Below, piece by piece: positions 9,282 to 18,689 of a stretch of DNA of 64,000 bases (position 1 is its first letter; the number at the start of each line of letters is the position of its first letter). The notes beneath the pieces were generated by a model, which worked only from the letters and a program-made list of their open reading frames with translations, had not been told where the DNA came from and searched no databases. The stretch lies in assembly GCA_002731875.1 (NCBI GenBank), contig PCCY01000036.1:44111-108110 (forward strand). The letters are read 5' to 3'. The position numbers and the translations under genes are program-made. The DNA comes from Roseobacter sp. (lineage in GTDB: Bacteria; Pseudomonadota; Alphaproteobacteria; Rhodobacterales; Rhodobacteraceae).

Positions 9282-10348
9282 GCGGCAAGAATAAATTCGG
9301 CTTCGCGCCCTTGGGCACGGCGACACCTTCCAAACGTCGAACCCGGGAACCTGGCCCGATGGGGGCGGCGGTTCGCGACGTGGCGGAAAACCTTCAGGAA
9401 ACCACCGAAGCGAAGATTGAACAACGCCGCCGCAATGCGGAGGATGCAAAGACCTTTCGTCAGGCGCAGGGCGAGGGACGTGTTTTATACCAGATACCCC
9501 TTGGCGATATCTTTACCGACGACCTGCCCCGGGATCGCTTGGCGCTGGAGGAGGTTGCGCAGTCGGATGAAATGGAGGAGCTTAAATCCTCGATCCGGGA
9601 CCGGGGACAGCGCGAACCTGTGGAAGTGTATGTTGGTCCCAACGGGCAGTACCAGCTGAAGAAGGGCTGGCGCCGCTATACTGCCCTGTCGCAGCTTTTC
9701 ACCGAGACCAAGGATCAACGGTTCGGTACCATTACCGCACGGATCGAAAGTGGCGACGGCGACCGTATCTCGCGCTATGTCGATATGGTTGAGGAGAATG
9801 TGGTTCGCGAAGATCTTTCATTTGCCGAGATGGCCCAGGTGGCGATAACAGCGGCGCGTGACGCAGGGGTGGACGAGGTTGACCCGGCAGAACTGGTAAG
9901 TCGGCTGTACAGTGCGCTGCACAAAACCAAGCGGTCGTATATCAAAAGCTTCGTCTTTCTGTTGAACGCACTTGGCGACGATTTGAAATGGCCCAAGGCA
10001 ATTCCGCGGAACCTTGGGGTCGATGCGTCGCGGGCTTTGCGGTCGCCAGATCAGGCAGATGCATTGTGCGTCAAGTTGGCAACGAGTGCGTCTGCTGAAG
10101 ATCAAAATGCTGTGCTGCGGGAGTTCGTCGAGACCTCGCAAAAGTCCAGCACGTCGACGTCTGCCAAGACTCCTGCTGAGCCGAAGCAGAAGTTTGAATT
10201 TCATGTGGGAAAAACCAAAGTGACCGCGCGACAGGGAGAGTGCCGCATCGTCAGCGAGGTTGATTTCGCGACCCTGCCAAAGAAACAGCTGGAAGACGCG
10301 GTAAGGGCGTTTGAGGAAGCTTTAAAGGGTGGCCCCCGAATTCGGTGA
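9278..10348 (+). CDS. parB: ParB-family partition protein
   Basis: ATGA overlap with parA; ParB N-terminal fold IPLGDIFTDDLPRD...SIRDRGQREPVEVYVGPNGQYQLKKGWRRYTA; HTH region. Confidence 0.9.
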   Translation: MSGKNKFGFAPLGTATPSKRRTREPGPMGAAVRDVAENLQETTEAKIEQRRRNAEDAKTFRQAQGEGRVLYQIPLGDIFTDDLPRDRLALEEVAQSDEMEELKSSIRDRGQREPVEVYVGPNGQYQLKKGWRRYTALSQLFTETKDQRFGTITARIESGDGDRISRYVDMVEENVVREDLSFAEMAQVAITAARDAGVDEVDPAELVSRLYSALHKTKRSYIKSFVFLLNALGDDLKWPKAIPRNLGVDASRALRSPDQADALCVKLATSASAEDQNAVLREFVETSQKSSTSTSAKTPAEPKQKFEFHVGKTKVTARQGECRIVSEVDFATLPKKQLEDAVRAFEEALKGGPRIR

Positions 10349-10354
10349 TTTGTA

Positions 10355-10370
10355 GTTACCCATGGGTAAC
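10355..10370. promoter_or_regulatory. Putative parS centromere site 1
   Basis: Perfect 16-bp palindrome GTTACCCATGGGTAAC directly downstream of parB. Confidence 0.75.
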
Positions 10371-10381
10371 GCGGCGTGATC

Positions 10382-10397
10382 GTTACCCATGGGTAAC
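10382..10397. promoter_or_regulatory. Putative parS centromere site 2
   Basis: Second identical GTTACCCATGGGTAAC, 27 bp start-to-start from site 1. Confidence 0.75.
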
Positions 10398-10545
10398 CCC
10401 GCGCAAGCACAAGGGCGCGGAAGCAGCTCTCGGTCCGGCGTCAATCATCCGTCCGGGGCGGGTCACCGGCGAATTTGAACGATGTTGCCGGGTCTTGCGC
10501 CCAAGGTTATACTCCTGAATGATGCGGATGATTTGGGAGGTGCTA

Positions 10546-10773
10546 ATGCCCCGTGTGAAGGTTAATCTCACACTTGAGGCTGATTTGGTTGAGGCTGCGC
10601 GAGGGCTGGGCCTGAACATGTCGCGCATCGCTGAAACAGCCATTGCAGAGACTGTAAAGGCGGAGCGCAACCGCTTGTGGCGTGAAGAAAATCGCGTGGC
10701 CATGCAAAGCTATGCCGAAGAGATGGCGCGAGATCTTTCGAAGGCAGGTCCGCATGACAATGATGAAGGGTAG
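10546..10773 (+). CDS. ccdA: Type II antitoxin, CcdA family
   Basis: MPRVKVNLTLEADLVEAARGLGLNMSRIAETAIAETVKAERNRLWREENRVAMQSY; GGGAGGTG RBS before 10546. Confidence 0.85.
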   Translation: MPRVKVNLTLEADLVEAARGLGLNMSRIAETAIAETVKAERNRLWREENRVAMQSYAEEMARDLSKAGPHDNDEG

Positions 10774-10778
10774 GGGCC

Positions 10779-11072
10779 GTGGGGCAATTCGACGTCTTTC
10801 GCCTAACCGGCGGGCAGCTTGTAGTTGACATGCAAACCGACCTGATCGGCCTGGACGCGACACGCATCGTTGTCCCGCTGCGCAGGGCGGATTCTTACGC
10901 CATGCTTGCCGAACTGACGCCGGTCGTTGAATTTGCCGGCGAGGGTTGGATCGTTAGAATTCCGGAACTATACGCAGTGCCACAGACAGCACTGAACCTA
11001 TGCGAAGGATCATTGCGGGCACAGCAAGACAGGTTGCTTGGCGCGTTAAGCATTTTGGTCTATGGTGTCTGA
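10779..11072 (+). CDS. ccdB: Type II toxin, CcdB family
   Basis: GTG start; MGQFDVFRLTGGQLVVDMQTDLIGLDATRIVVPL...; immediately after ccdA. Confidence 0.85.
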   Translation: MGQFDVFRLTGGQLVVDMQTDLIGLDATRIVVPLRRADSYAMLAELTPVVEFAGEGWIVRIPELYAVPQTALNLCEGSLRAQQDRLLGALSILVYGV

Positions 11073-11263
11073 CCCTTCGCAGGCCGTGAGTAGACCGGAT
11101 GTTGAATGCGCCGGTTATCAGCGCGGCGTTAATTATTGCGACACGGCAGGCAATGCCCTAGACGCCGCGGCGCCGTAGTGGTTGGGTGCGTTGAGGTGGA
11201 ATCGCGGGTCGGGTCGCGGTTGGTATACGCTGATCTAGTGATAACCGGGTGGTTGGATAACTG

Positions 11264-11908
11264 ATGCTATGGATCAAGGATTACCTGCTTACCCTGGTTG
11301 AGCAGTACGGCGTCATCGCTCTGTTCGTGTCAATCACGCTGGAGACTCTTGGATTGCCTGTTCCCGGCGAAAGCGCGCTGATGGTTTTCGCAGGGGCAGC
11401 AGGTGCCGGAAAGATAAGCATTTGGCACGTCGTACTGGCAGCTTACATCGCGGCGGTTCTGGGCGATAACATTGGATACCTGATTGGCCGCAGGTATGGC
11501 CGCGCGGTGATTTTGCGGTACGGCGGCAAGGTCGGGATCACCAGTGAAAAATACGCCAAGGCCGAACAAGTTGCCGACAAATACGGAGCGTTCATGGTGG
11601 TCGCTGCGCGGTTCGTCGTGGTGTTGCGGCAGCTTAACGGACTGGTTGCGGGGTCTACCGGTATGCATTGGGTCAGATTTCTGGCGGCCAATCTTGTCGG
11701 GGCGGCGCTTTGGGTGGGGTTCTGGTCAACACTAGCCTACCAATTCGGGCATAGCGCGGCCTTGGTACCGTTTATTTTACAGCACCTGTCTGTGGTTGCG
11801 ATGATCATAGTCCCGACGACGATCATCGTGCTGATTTTTGTATATCGCCATATGAAGCGCAGAAAATATCGCGAGACTGATCAACTTATCGACCCTAACG
11901 TTGATTAA
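11264..11908 (+). CDS. DedA family (VTT/SNARE-associated) membrane protein
   Basis: LETLGLPVPGESALMVFAGAAG..., GDNIGYLIGRRYGR; typical DedA. Confidence 0.85.
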   Translation: MLWIKDYLLTLVEQYGVIALFVSITLETLGLPVPGESALMVFAGAAGAGKISIWHVVLAAYIAAVLGDNIGYLIGRRYGRAVILRYGGKVGITSEKYAKAEQVADKYGAFMVVAARFVVVLRQLNGLVAGSTGMHWVRFLAANLVGAALWVGFWSTLAYQFGHSAALVPFILQHLSVVAMIIVPTTIIVLIFVYRHMKRRKYRETDQLIDPNVD

Positions 11909-11974
11909 ACACGACATTTTCCGGGACCTCACCCTGTTGGGAATGATAACGCCGCAATGCAGGCAGGTTTGCGT

Positions 11975-13639
11975 CTAGGCCAGCCGGCTGCTTAGCAAGT
12001 CACCGGATTTTGCCAATATCGGGTAGCCGACCATAGAAAAGGATGTGTTGACTTGCTTGAGAGAGCGTAGGGTTTCCTGGTGAATGCTGCTGGTTTCAAT
12101 GCTTTCGGTCAGCCCATCGCGCAACCGGCCAAGGTGATTGCGCTGCAATTTTTGCTCGACCGCGCGGACCTTTTCTTTGGCTTCAACAAGTTCTCGGGCC
12201 TCGGCGGGGTTTTGATTCATCATCACGTTAAGGGCCAAATGCACGTTGCTTTGGACGCGATCCATAAAGTCATTGATTTCCTGACGCCCCACCTCGGAGA
12301 ACGCGACACCCTCTGTATCCAGCCGTTTGGCCAACTGAAGTAAACTGCGCGCGATCGTGTCAGAGGCGGCTTCCAGTGCGGCCGAGATGGCTGCAAGCTC
12401 CATCGACCGTTTGCCCAGGTCGGCATCCAACCCGGCACGACCAATCTGCGCGAGATAGAGCTTAACTTCGAAATGAATGGATTTGATCGCTTGGTCCTGT
12501 TCTTTTATCGCCTTGGCGGCGGTGCTGTCCCACTTGACATAAAGCGGGCCAATTGCGTTCAACATCCCTTCGATCTTTTCCCCCATCCGCAGCAGTTCGC
12601 GGGCGGTTGAATCGAGACCGCGCCGAGGACGGTCAACCGCGTTGGGGTCAAGCGCGCTGATTTCCGTCAGAGCGCTGGCTTCAGGGTCGGCGGCACCGCT
12701 GAAGATTCGCGCACTGAGCCGGGACAGGGGGTGGATCAGCCCGAGGGCGACCAGCGCAAGCAGCAGGTTGAACGCCAGGTGCAGATTAATAGCCTGACGG
12801 CTAGGATCAGACCCTAACAGGTGCAACAGATCCGGGTTCTGCGATACTATCAGCAGGATAATCGCAGCGCCCCCACCGCGCAGGAAAAGGTTTGCGACGA
12901 TCATCTGGCGGGCAGGGGCGGGTGCCGTCAACGTCAGAACGTAGGCAATGAATGCGCCGCCCAGATTGGCCCCCAGCACCATCGCAGCAGCACCCTCCAC
13001 GGGAAGCAGCGACTGCGCGGTGAGCGTCACGAACAACAGCACAGCCGCGACACTGGAATGCACTGCCCATGCAAAGAGGGCACCAACCGCAAAGGCGGAA
13101 ACCAGATCGCGGCCGAGATAGGCCATCACGGCCCTGGTACCGGTGCTGCCGACCATGGGGGCGGTTGCGTCGCGGATCATGTCCAACGAAAGCAAGATCA
13201 ACGCGAGCCCGATCATGATGCGCCCGGATTGCCGCACCGTGCTTGAGCTGCCGCGCAGAAACAGCCCAACACCGCCAAGCAGAAGCAACGGGATGAGAAA
13301 CGCCTGTTTGATCAGCAGGATTTGGGAGACAACAGCAGACCCTAAATCGGCCCCGAGCAGGATCGCGAGGCCGATCGCGGGAACGAGGCTGCCCTTGGCC
13401 ACGAAATTGGCCACCAATACCGCCACCGCGGTGGAGCTTTGCAGGAAGATCGCCGCCAACGTACCGGTCCCCGCTGCGATCAAGCGGTTGCTTGACGCCC
13501 GGCGCAGTGATTGACGCAGCTGTGTCGCGAAGGCACGTTCCACACCGGTCCTGACCAGCCGTACCGCCCAGATCAATAGCGCCGCAGCCCCGGCGATGTG
13601 GAGCAGAAACGATATGAGTGTGGGCTCTTGCACGGACAT
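11975..13639 (-). CDS. Na/Pi cotransporter (NptA-like) with C-terminal PhoU-like domain
   Basis: Two inverted Na/Pi repeats (LQSSTAVAVLVANFV; AWAVHSSVAAVLLFVTL) and a PhoU-like helical tail; start chosen at MSVQEPTLISF. Confidence 0.85.
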   Translation of the reverse strand: MSVQEPTLISFLLHIAGAAALLIWAVRLVRTGVERAFATQLRQSLRRASSNRLIAAGTGTLAAIFLQSSTAVAVLVANFVAKGSLVPAIGLAILLGADLGSAVVSQILLIKQAFLIPLLLLGGVGLFLRGSSSTVRQSGRIMIGLALILLSLDMIRDATAPMVGSTGTRAVMAYLGRDLVSAFAVGALFAWAVHSSVAAVLLFVTLTAQSLLPVEGAAAMVLGANLGGAFIAYVLTLTAPAPARQMIVANLFLRGGGAAIILLIVSQNPDLLHLLGSDPSRQAINLHLAFNLLLALVALGLIHPLSRLSARIFSGAADPEASALTEISALDPNAVDRPRRGLDSTARELLRMGEKIEGMLNAIGPLYVKWDSTAAKAIKEQDQAIKSIHFEVKLYLAQIGRAGLDADLGKRSMELAAISAALEAASDTIARSLLQLAKRLDTEGVAFSEVGRQEINDFMDRVQSNVHLALNVMMNQNPAEARELVEAKEKVRAVEQKLQRNHLGRLRDGLTESIETSSIHQETLRSLKQVNTSFSMVGYPILAKSGDLLSSRLA

Positions 13640-13880
13640 AGTTTGGAATCTGGATAAAGAGTGTTGTTCGGCGGCGTTGCCTTTATGGTTGTATCTAACA
13701 GGTTTATCGTGGTTTGCCATAGAACGATAGAAACGGCATTTGGCGCATCTGGCGTGCGCCACGGTGTTAGGGTCTGACGAGGTCGATAAAACGCCGCCCG
13801 AAGAAACCGTGGGAGAGGGATTTGCGCGTTGACGGGGGGCACACGGGCCTCGTATCGGACGATGGCGATGGATTAGTTAT

Positions 13881-13898
13881 GTGTCATCAAGCTGTTAC
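13881..13898 (+). promoter_or_regulatory. Putative Pho box upstream of ugpB
   Basis: GTGTCAT-CAAG-CTGTTAC, close to CTGTCAT-N4-CTGTCAY with 11-bp repeat period. Confidence 0.6.
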
Positions 13899-14003
13899 AC
13901 GAATCCTGCATGAGGTGCCTCGTAACTGATATGAATGAGCAGTTGCCAGCGGCATGGAACAGCCACTACGCTGGCAAAGCTAATCAACTGGGGGAGACTC
14001 GTT

Positions 14004-15317
14004 ATGATGATAAGAAACACAATGATGGTATCCGGGCTTGCGGCCATGGTTTCTGCGGCACCTGCATTTGCCCAGACCGAGGTTGAATTCTGGCACGCCT
14101 TTACCGGGCGTCTTGGCGAACTGGTGGCCAACCAAGTCGAGACATTCAACAAGTCGCAATCCGAGTATGTGGTCACGGCCACGCACAAGGGCAACTATTC
14201 GGAAACGCTGAACGCGGGCATCGCCGCCTTCCGTGCCGGCGAGCAGCCGGACATATTGATGGTTTTCGAGGTCGGGACAGCCACGATGATGGCCGCGAAA
14301 GGCGCGATCAAGCCGGTGTACGAGGTCATGGCCGATGCGGGCGCTGAATTCGATCCGGACGGATTTATCGGCTCTGTCAAAGGCTATTATACCACTAACG
14401 ACGGCAAAATGCTTTCGTTGCCGTTCAACTCCTCCACCCCGGTGCTGTGGGTCAACCGTGACGCTTTGGCGGCTGCTGATATCGACCCCGATGTTGATCT
14501 GAGCACCTGGGAAAACGTCGGCGGTGTGCTGGACAAGTTGAAGGCATCCGGCAATGCGTGTCCTCTGGTTACAGCGTGGCAAAGCTGGATCCATCTGGAA
14601 AACCTCAGCGCCTATCACAACGTACCGTTTGCGACCAAAGCCAACGGGTTTGGGGGGTTGGACACGGAACTGGCCCTGAACGGACCGGTGCAGGTCAAGC
14701 ATATCCAGACGCTGGGTGACTGGGCCAAGGACGGCAAGTTCATCTATGCGGGTCGTCGCAACGAAAGCGGCGCGAACTTCCGTAGTGGAGAATGTGCGCT
14801 GTTTACCGAAAGCTCTGCCGGTTATGCCGGTATCAAAGACGAAGCCACTTTTGATTTTGACGTACGCCCCTTGCCCTATTGGTCGGATGTGGAGGGAGCA
14901 CCGCAAAACACCATCATCGGCGGGGCATCCCTGTGGGTCATGGCCGGACAGACGGACGAGGAATATAAAGGCGTTGCCGAATTCCTGAACTTTCTGTCTT
15001 CGCCCGAGGTTCAGGCAAAATGGCATCAGGACACCGGATATTTGCCGATCACGCAGGCCGCTGCCGATCTGACCCGAGAGCAAGGCTTCTATGAGAAAAA
15101 CCCCGGCACCGATGTGGCCGTCAAGCAAATGACGACCAATGCGCCTACTGAAAACTCGAAGGGCCTGCGTCTGGGATCGTTCGATCAAATTCGCGGCATT
15201 ATCGACGAGGAGCTGGAAGCGGTATGGGCCGGAGACAAGGATGCGCAGACTGCGCTGGACTCGGCCAAGAAACGTGGCGACGAACTGCTGCGTCGCTTTG
15301 AACAAGCCAACCGTTAA
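14004..15317 (+). CDS. ugpB: sn-glycerol-3-phosphate ABC transporter substrate-binding protein
   Basis: VEFWHAFTGRLGELVANQVETFNKSQSEYVV...; gene order B-A-E-C. Confidence 0.85.
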   Translation: MMIRNTMMVSGLAAMVSAAPAFAQTEVEFWHAFTGRLGELVANQVETFNKSQSEYVVTATHKGNYSETLNAGIAAFRAGEQPDILMVFEVGTATMMAAKGAIKPVYEVMADAGAEFDPDGFIGSVKGYYTTNDGKMLSLPFNSSTPVLWVNRDALAAADIDPDVDLSTWENVGGVLDKLKASGNACPLVTAWQSWIHLENLSAYHNVPFATKANGFGGLDTELALNGPVQVKHIQTLGDWAKDGKFIYAGRRNESGANFRSGECALFTESSAGYAGIKDEATFDFDVRPLPYWSDVEGAPQNTIIGGASLWVMAGQTDEEYKGVAEFLNFLSSPEVQAKWHQDTGYLPITQAAADLTREQGFYEKNPGTDVAVKQMTTNAPTENSKGLRLGSFDQIRGIIDEELEAVWAGDKDAQTALDSAKKRGDELLRRFEQANR

Positions 15318-15324
15318 AGGAACA

Positions 15325-15349
15325 GCCGCGCCCCGTTAACGGGCGCGGC
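15325..15349 (+). other. Intercistronic stem-loop between ugpB and ugpA
   Basis: GCCGCGCCC-CGTTAAC-GGGCGCGGC, 8 bp before the ugpA start, no T-run. Confidence 0.7.
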
Positions 15350-15356
15350 ACCACCT

Positions 15357-16238
15357 ATGGAAAAGCGCGTCACATTCAAAGGCATCTGGTTGCCATTGCT
15401 GCTGGTCTTACCGCAGCTGGTGATCACGGCTGTTTTCTTTTTCTACCCTGCGGGGCAGGCGGTTTATCAGTCGCTCTTCATTCCCGACCCGTTCGGCCTG
15501 TCGATGCAGTGGGTCGGTCTGGGCAATTTCGAGTATCTGCTGGGCAACGCCTATTACCGGGCGAGCTTTGTGACGACAGCAGTCTTCTCTGTCGCAGTGA
15601 CCGTCGTTTCCATGGGGGTTGCGCTGTATCTGGCCGTTTTGGCTGACAGGTTGATCAAGGGGTCAGGGGTCTATCGGACTTTGCTGATCTGGCCTTATGC
15701 AGTTGCCCCGGCGGTTGCCGGTGTTCTGTGGCTTTTCATGTTCAATACCCGCGTCGGTGTTGTCACGTGGTATCTTGGAGTGTTGGGCTATGACTGGAAC
15801 CATGTTCTGAACGGTGAAGAAGCCATGGGCCTTGTCGTTGTCGCGTCGGCCTGGGGGCGCATCAGCTATAACTTTTTGTTTTTCCTCGCCGGTCTTCAGG
15901 CGATCCCACGAAGTGTGATCGAAGCCGCCGCCATTGACGGCGCCCGGTTCTGGACCCGATTTCGGACAATCGTCTGGCCGCTGCTTTCACCGACGACGTT
16001 TTTTCTGTTGGTGGTGAATATTGTCTATGCATTCTTTGAAACCTTTGGCGTGATCCACACCATCACCGGTGGAGGACCGCAGCAAGCAACGACAATTCTG
16101 GTGTATAAAGTCTTTTCGGATGGTTTTGTGGGCCAAGACCTTGGATCGTCGGCGGCTCAGTCTGTGATCTTGCTGGTGATTGTCGGCGCGTTGACGATCT
16201 TGCAGTTTAAATACATTGAACGCCGGGTGCATTACTGA
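15357..16238 (+). CDS. ugpA: sn-glycerol-3-phosphate ABC transporter permease
   Basis: MalF/UgpA-type permease, [27 protein letters not shown] motif. Confidence 0.85.
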   Translation: MEKRVTFKGIWLPLLLVLPQLVITAVFFFYPAGQAVYQSLFIPDPFGLSMQWVGLGNFEYLLGNAYYRASFVTTAVFSVAVTVVSMGVALYLAVLADRLIKGSGVYRTLLIWPYAVAPAVAGVLWLFMFNTRVGVVTWYLGVLGYDWNHVLNGEEAMGLVVVASAWGRISYNFLFFLAGLQAIPRSVIEAAAIDGARFWTRFRTIVWPLLSPTTFFLLVVNIVYAFFETFGVIHTITGGGPQQATTILVYKVFSDGFVGQDLGSSAAQSVILLVIVGALTILQFKYIERRVHY

Positions 16239-17083
16239 TGGCAGGCATGGTTGAAAAACGCGGGGCAGGGTACTGGATGACGCATTTGGGCCTGATCATC
16301 GGCCTGCTGTTCATATTCTTTCCGATATGGCTGGCCTTCGTTGCCTCTACTGTATCGCAGCCCGAAATCGTAAAGCCGCCCATGCCGTTGCTGCCGGGCG
16401 ACCAGTTCTTTGAAAACTACCGTAAGGCGTTGTTCTCTGGTATCAATGCGCCGGTTGCGCTGATGATGTTGAATTCATTGGTGATGGCATTGGGGATCGC
16501 GTTCGGCAAAATCGTGATCTCGCTCTTGTCAGCCTTTGCCATCGTGTATTTCAAATTTCCGGGACGACGGCTGTTCTTTTGGCTGATTTTTCTGACGCTG
16601 ATGCTGCCGGTTGAGGTGCGGATCGTGCCAACCTACCAGGTCGTGGCAAATTTTGGGATGCTGAACAGCTATTCGGGTTTGATCTTGCCCCTTATTGCCA
16701 GTGCGACGGCGACGTTTCTGTTTCGTCAGTTTTTCATGACGGTTCCGGATGAACTGGCCGAGGCCGCCCGCGTAGACGGGGCACGGCCCATGCGGTTTTT
16801 CTGGGATATTCTGCTTCCCATGAGCCGCACCAACATCGCGGCCTTGTTCGTGATCCTTTTTATCTACGGGTGGAATCAGTATCTCTGGCCGCTCTTGATT
16901 ACCACCGACCCGTCGATGAACACGATTGTCATGGGCATCAAGCAGATGTTCCCCTCTGGCGACGATATTGCAGATTGGCCGGTCATCATGGCGACCTCAA
17001 TTCTGGCGATGATTCCACCGGTGATCGTGGTGATCAGCATGCAAAAGCTGTTCATTCGCGGGCTTGTAGACAGCGAGAAATAG
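16238..17083 (+). CDS. ugpE: sn-glycerol-3-phosphate ABC transporter permease
   Basis: MalG/UgpE-type permease, [22 protein letters not shown]. Confidence 0.85.
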   Translation: MAGMVEKRGAGYWMTHLGLIIGLLFIFFPIWLAFVASTVSQPEIVKPPMPLLPGDQFFENYRKALFSGINAPVALMMLNSLVMALGIAFGKIVISLLSAFAIVYFKFPGRRLFFWLIFLTLMLPVEVRIVPTYQVVANFGMLNSYSGLILPLIASATATFLFRQFFMTVPDELAEAARVDGARPMRFFWDILLPMSRTNIAALFVILFIYGWNQYLWPLLITTDPSMNTIVMGIKQMFPSGDDIADWPVIMATSILAMIPPVIVVISMQKLFIRGLVDSEK

Positions 17084-17086
17084 AAT

Positions 17087-18088
17087 ATGGCGACAGTCAG
17101 CCTGAACGGCATCAAGAAAACATTTGGTAAAATCGATGTAATCCACGGCATCGACGTCGAGATCGAAGATGGTGAATTCATCGTTATCGTTGGGCCGTCG
17201 GGCTGTGGTAAATCCACCTTGCTTCGCATGGTTGCGGGTCTGGAAACCGTAACCGAAGGCGAGATAAAGATCGGCGGGGCACGGGTAAATGACCGCGAGC
17301 CGATGGATCGCGACATCGCGATGGTGTTTCAGAACTACGCGCTTTATCCGCATATGTCGGTGTTCGATAACATGGCCTATGGGCTCAAGATCGCGGGCAC
17401 CCCGAAAGCCGAGATTGCCGAGAGAGTAAACGAGGCCGCAACGTTGCTGCAACTGAGCGATTATCTACAACGCCGGCCGCGCGAATTGTCCGGCGGGCAG
17501 CGCCAGCGTGTTGCGATGGGGCGGGCCATCGTTCGCAAACCATCGGTGTTTCTGTTCGACGAACCGTTAAGCAACCTTGACGCCAAACTGCGGGTGCAGA
17601 TGCGGCTTGAGATCAAGCAGCTCCAGCGCCGGCTCGGGGTGACGTCGCTCTATGTGACGCATGATCAGGTCGAAGCGATGACGCTGGCAGATCGGATGAT
17701 CGTGATGAACGGGGGACGTGCCGACCAGATAGGTGCCCCGCTTGAGGTTTACGCGAACCCGCAGACCGAATTTGTGGCGGGCTTTATCGGGTCGCCTCCG
17801 ATGAACTTTCTACCGTCCGAGATTGAGCCGGATGCGCCTGAAGGCGCACGAACGCTCGGGGTGCGGCCCGAACATCTGCGGATCGCGTCCAGTGGTACGC
17901 CTGCCACGGTCGTCTATAGCGAGGCGCTTGGCGCGGAAACGCTGGTGCATGTCACTCTACCACAGGGCGGACAAGCGACAGTGCGCCAGGACGCAGTGAT
18001 ACCGTTGCCCGCCGAAGGCGCTGCGGTGCATCTGGAGTGGAACGCCACAGACCGGTTTTTCTTTGATGCAGAAGGTCGGCGGCGCTGA
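17087..18088 (+). CDS. ugpC: sn-glycerol-3-phosphate ABC transporter ATP-binding protein
   Basis: [54 protein letters not shown]. Confidence 0.85.
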   Translation: MATVSLNGIKKTFGKIDVIHGIDVEIEDGEFIVIVGPSGCGKSTLLRMVAGLETVTEGEIKIGGARVNDREPMDRDIAMVFQNYALYPHMSVFDNMAYGLKIAGTPKAEIAERVNEAATLLQLSDYLQRRPRELSGGQRQRVAMGRAIVRKPSVFLFDEPLSNLDAKLRVQMRLEIKQLQRRLGVTSLYVTHDQVEAMTLADRMIVMNGGRADQIGAPLEVYANPQTEFVAGFIGSPPMNFLPSEIEPDAPEGARTLGVRPEHLRIASSGTPATVVYSEALGAETLVHVTLPQGGQATVRQDAVIPLPAEGAAVHLEWNATDRFFFDAEGRRR

Positions 18089-18113
18089 GCTGGGGTTTGC
18101 CCGTTCAGCAAAG

Positions 18114-18129
18114 ATTACCAAAGCGCAAT
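18114..18129 (+). promoter_or_regulatory. Shared-motif site g: ATTACCAAAGCGCAAT upstream of PepSY gene
   Basis: 13/16 identical to the reverse complement of the 19528 site; 86 bp upstream of the 18215 start. Confidence 0.4.
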
Positions 18130-18214
18130 GTTGGCTACAGAGCGGCGACACACAGGCCGCCTATCTCTTGTGTATCGAACGACACGGTGTCGTACCGAGC
18201 AAAGGAGAGTAACA

Positions 18215-18589
18215 ATGAAACGTTCCATAATTATCGCTGCCGCAACCACCGGATTGATTGCCCTGTCGGGTGCGACTTACGCCGCGACCAGTGGTGAAAC
18301 CAATGACGCTGCCGAACTGTCCCAGTTTCTGACCAAAAACCCGGCAATGAAGGATCTGATTGCACCGGTTGAAAAGGCGACCGGAGGTAAGGTTGTCGGT
18401 ATGGAAATGAACGACGAGCCCGGTGCCATGAAGATGGCAGAAGTGGACGTAAAGATGCCTGATGGGTCGGAAAAGGAATTCATGGTCGATATGAAAACCA
18501 AGGCGGTTTCGGCCTATAAGGAAGATTTGGCTAAAGGCGATCAGAACGGCGAGATTGAAGGCGAAAACGAAGCCTCGGAAAGTAACTAA
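18215..18589 (+). CDS. Exported PepSY-like domain protein
   Basis: Signal peptide; APVEKATGGKVVGMEMNDEPGAMKMAEVDVKMPDGSEKEFMVDMKTKAVSAYKED; AAAGGAGAG RBS. Confidence 0.65.
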   Translation: MKRSIIIAAATTGLIALSGATYAATSGETNDAAELSQFLTKNPAMKDLIAPVEKATGGKVVGMEMNDEPGAMKMAEVDVKMPDGSEKEFMVDMKTKAVSAYKEDLAKGDQNGEIEGENEASESN

Positions 18590-18619
18590 TCGGTCGTACC
18601 ATCCGGCTGGAAAAGCGTC

Positions 18620-18643
18620 TGTGTGGCCCATTAGGGCCACACA
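18620..18643 (+). terminator. Hairpin after PepSY gene
   Basis: TGTGTGGCCC-ATTA-GGGCCACACA. Confidence 0.6.
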
Positions 18644-18689
18644 TGCTGTTAAAAAATACGGTTGGTTACCGATGCGCGCCGAGGAAGCC

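Noticed and set aside
13980-15305. 441-aa minus-strand ORF opposite ugpB
   Set aside because: Antisense to a well-supported ugpB; GC-rich codon shadowing explains the open frame.
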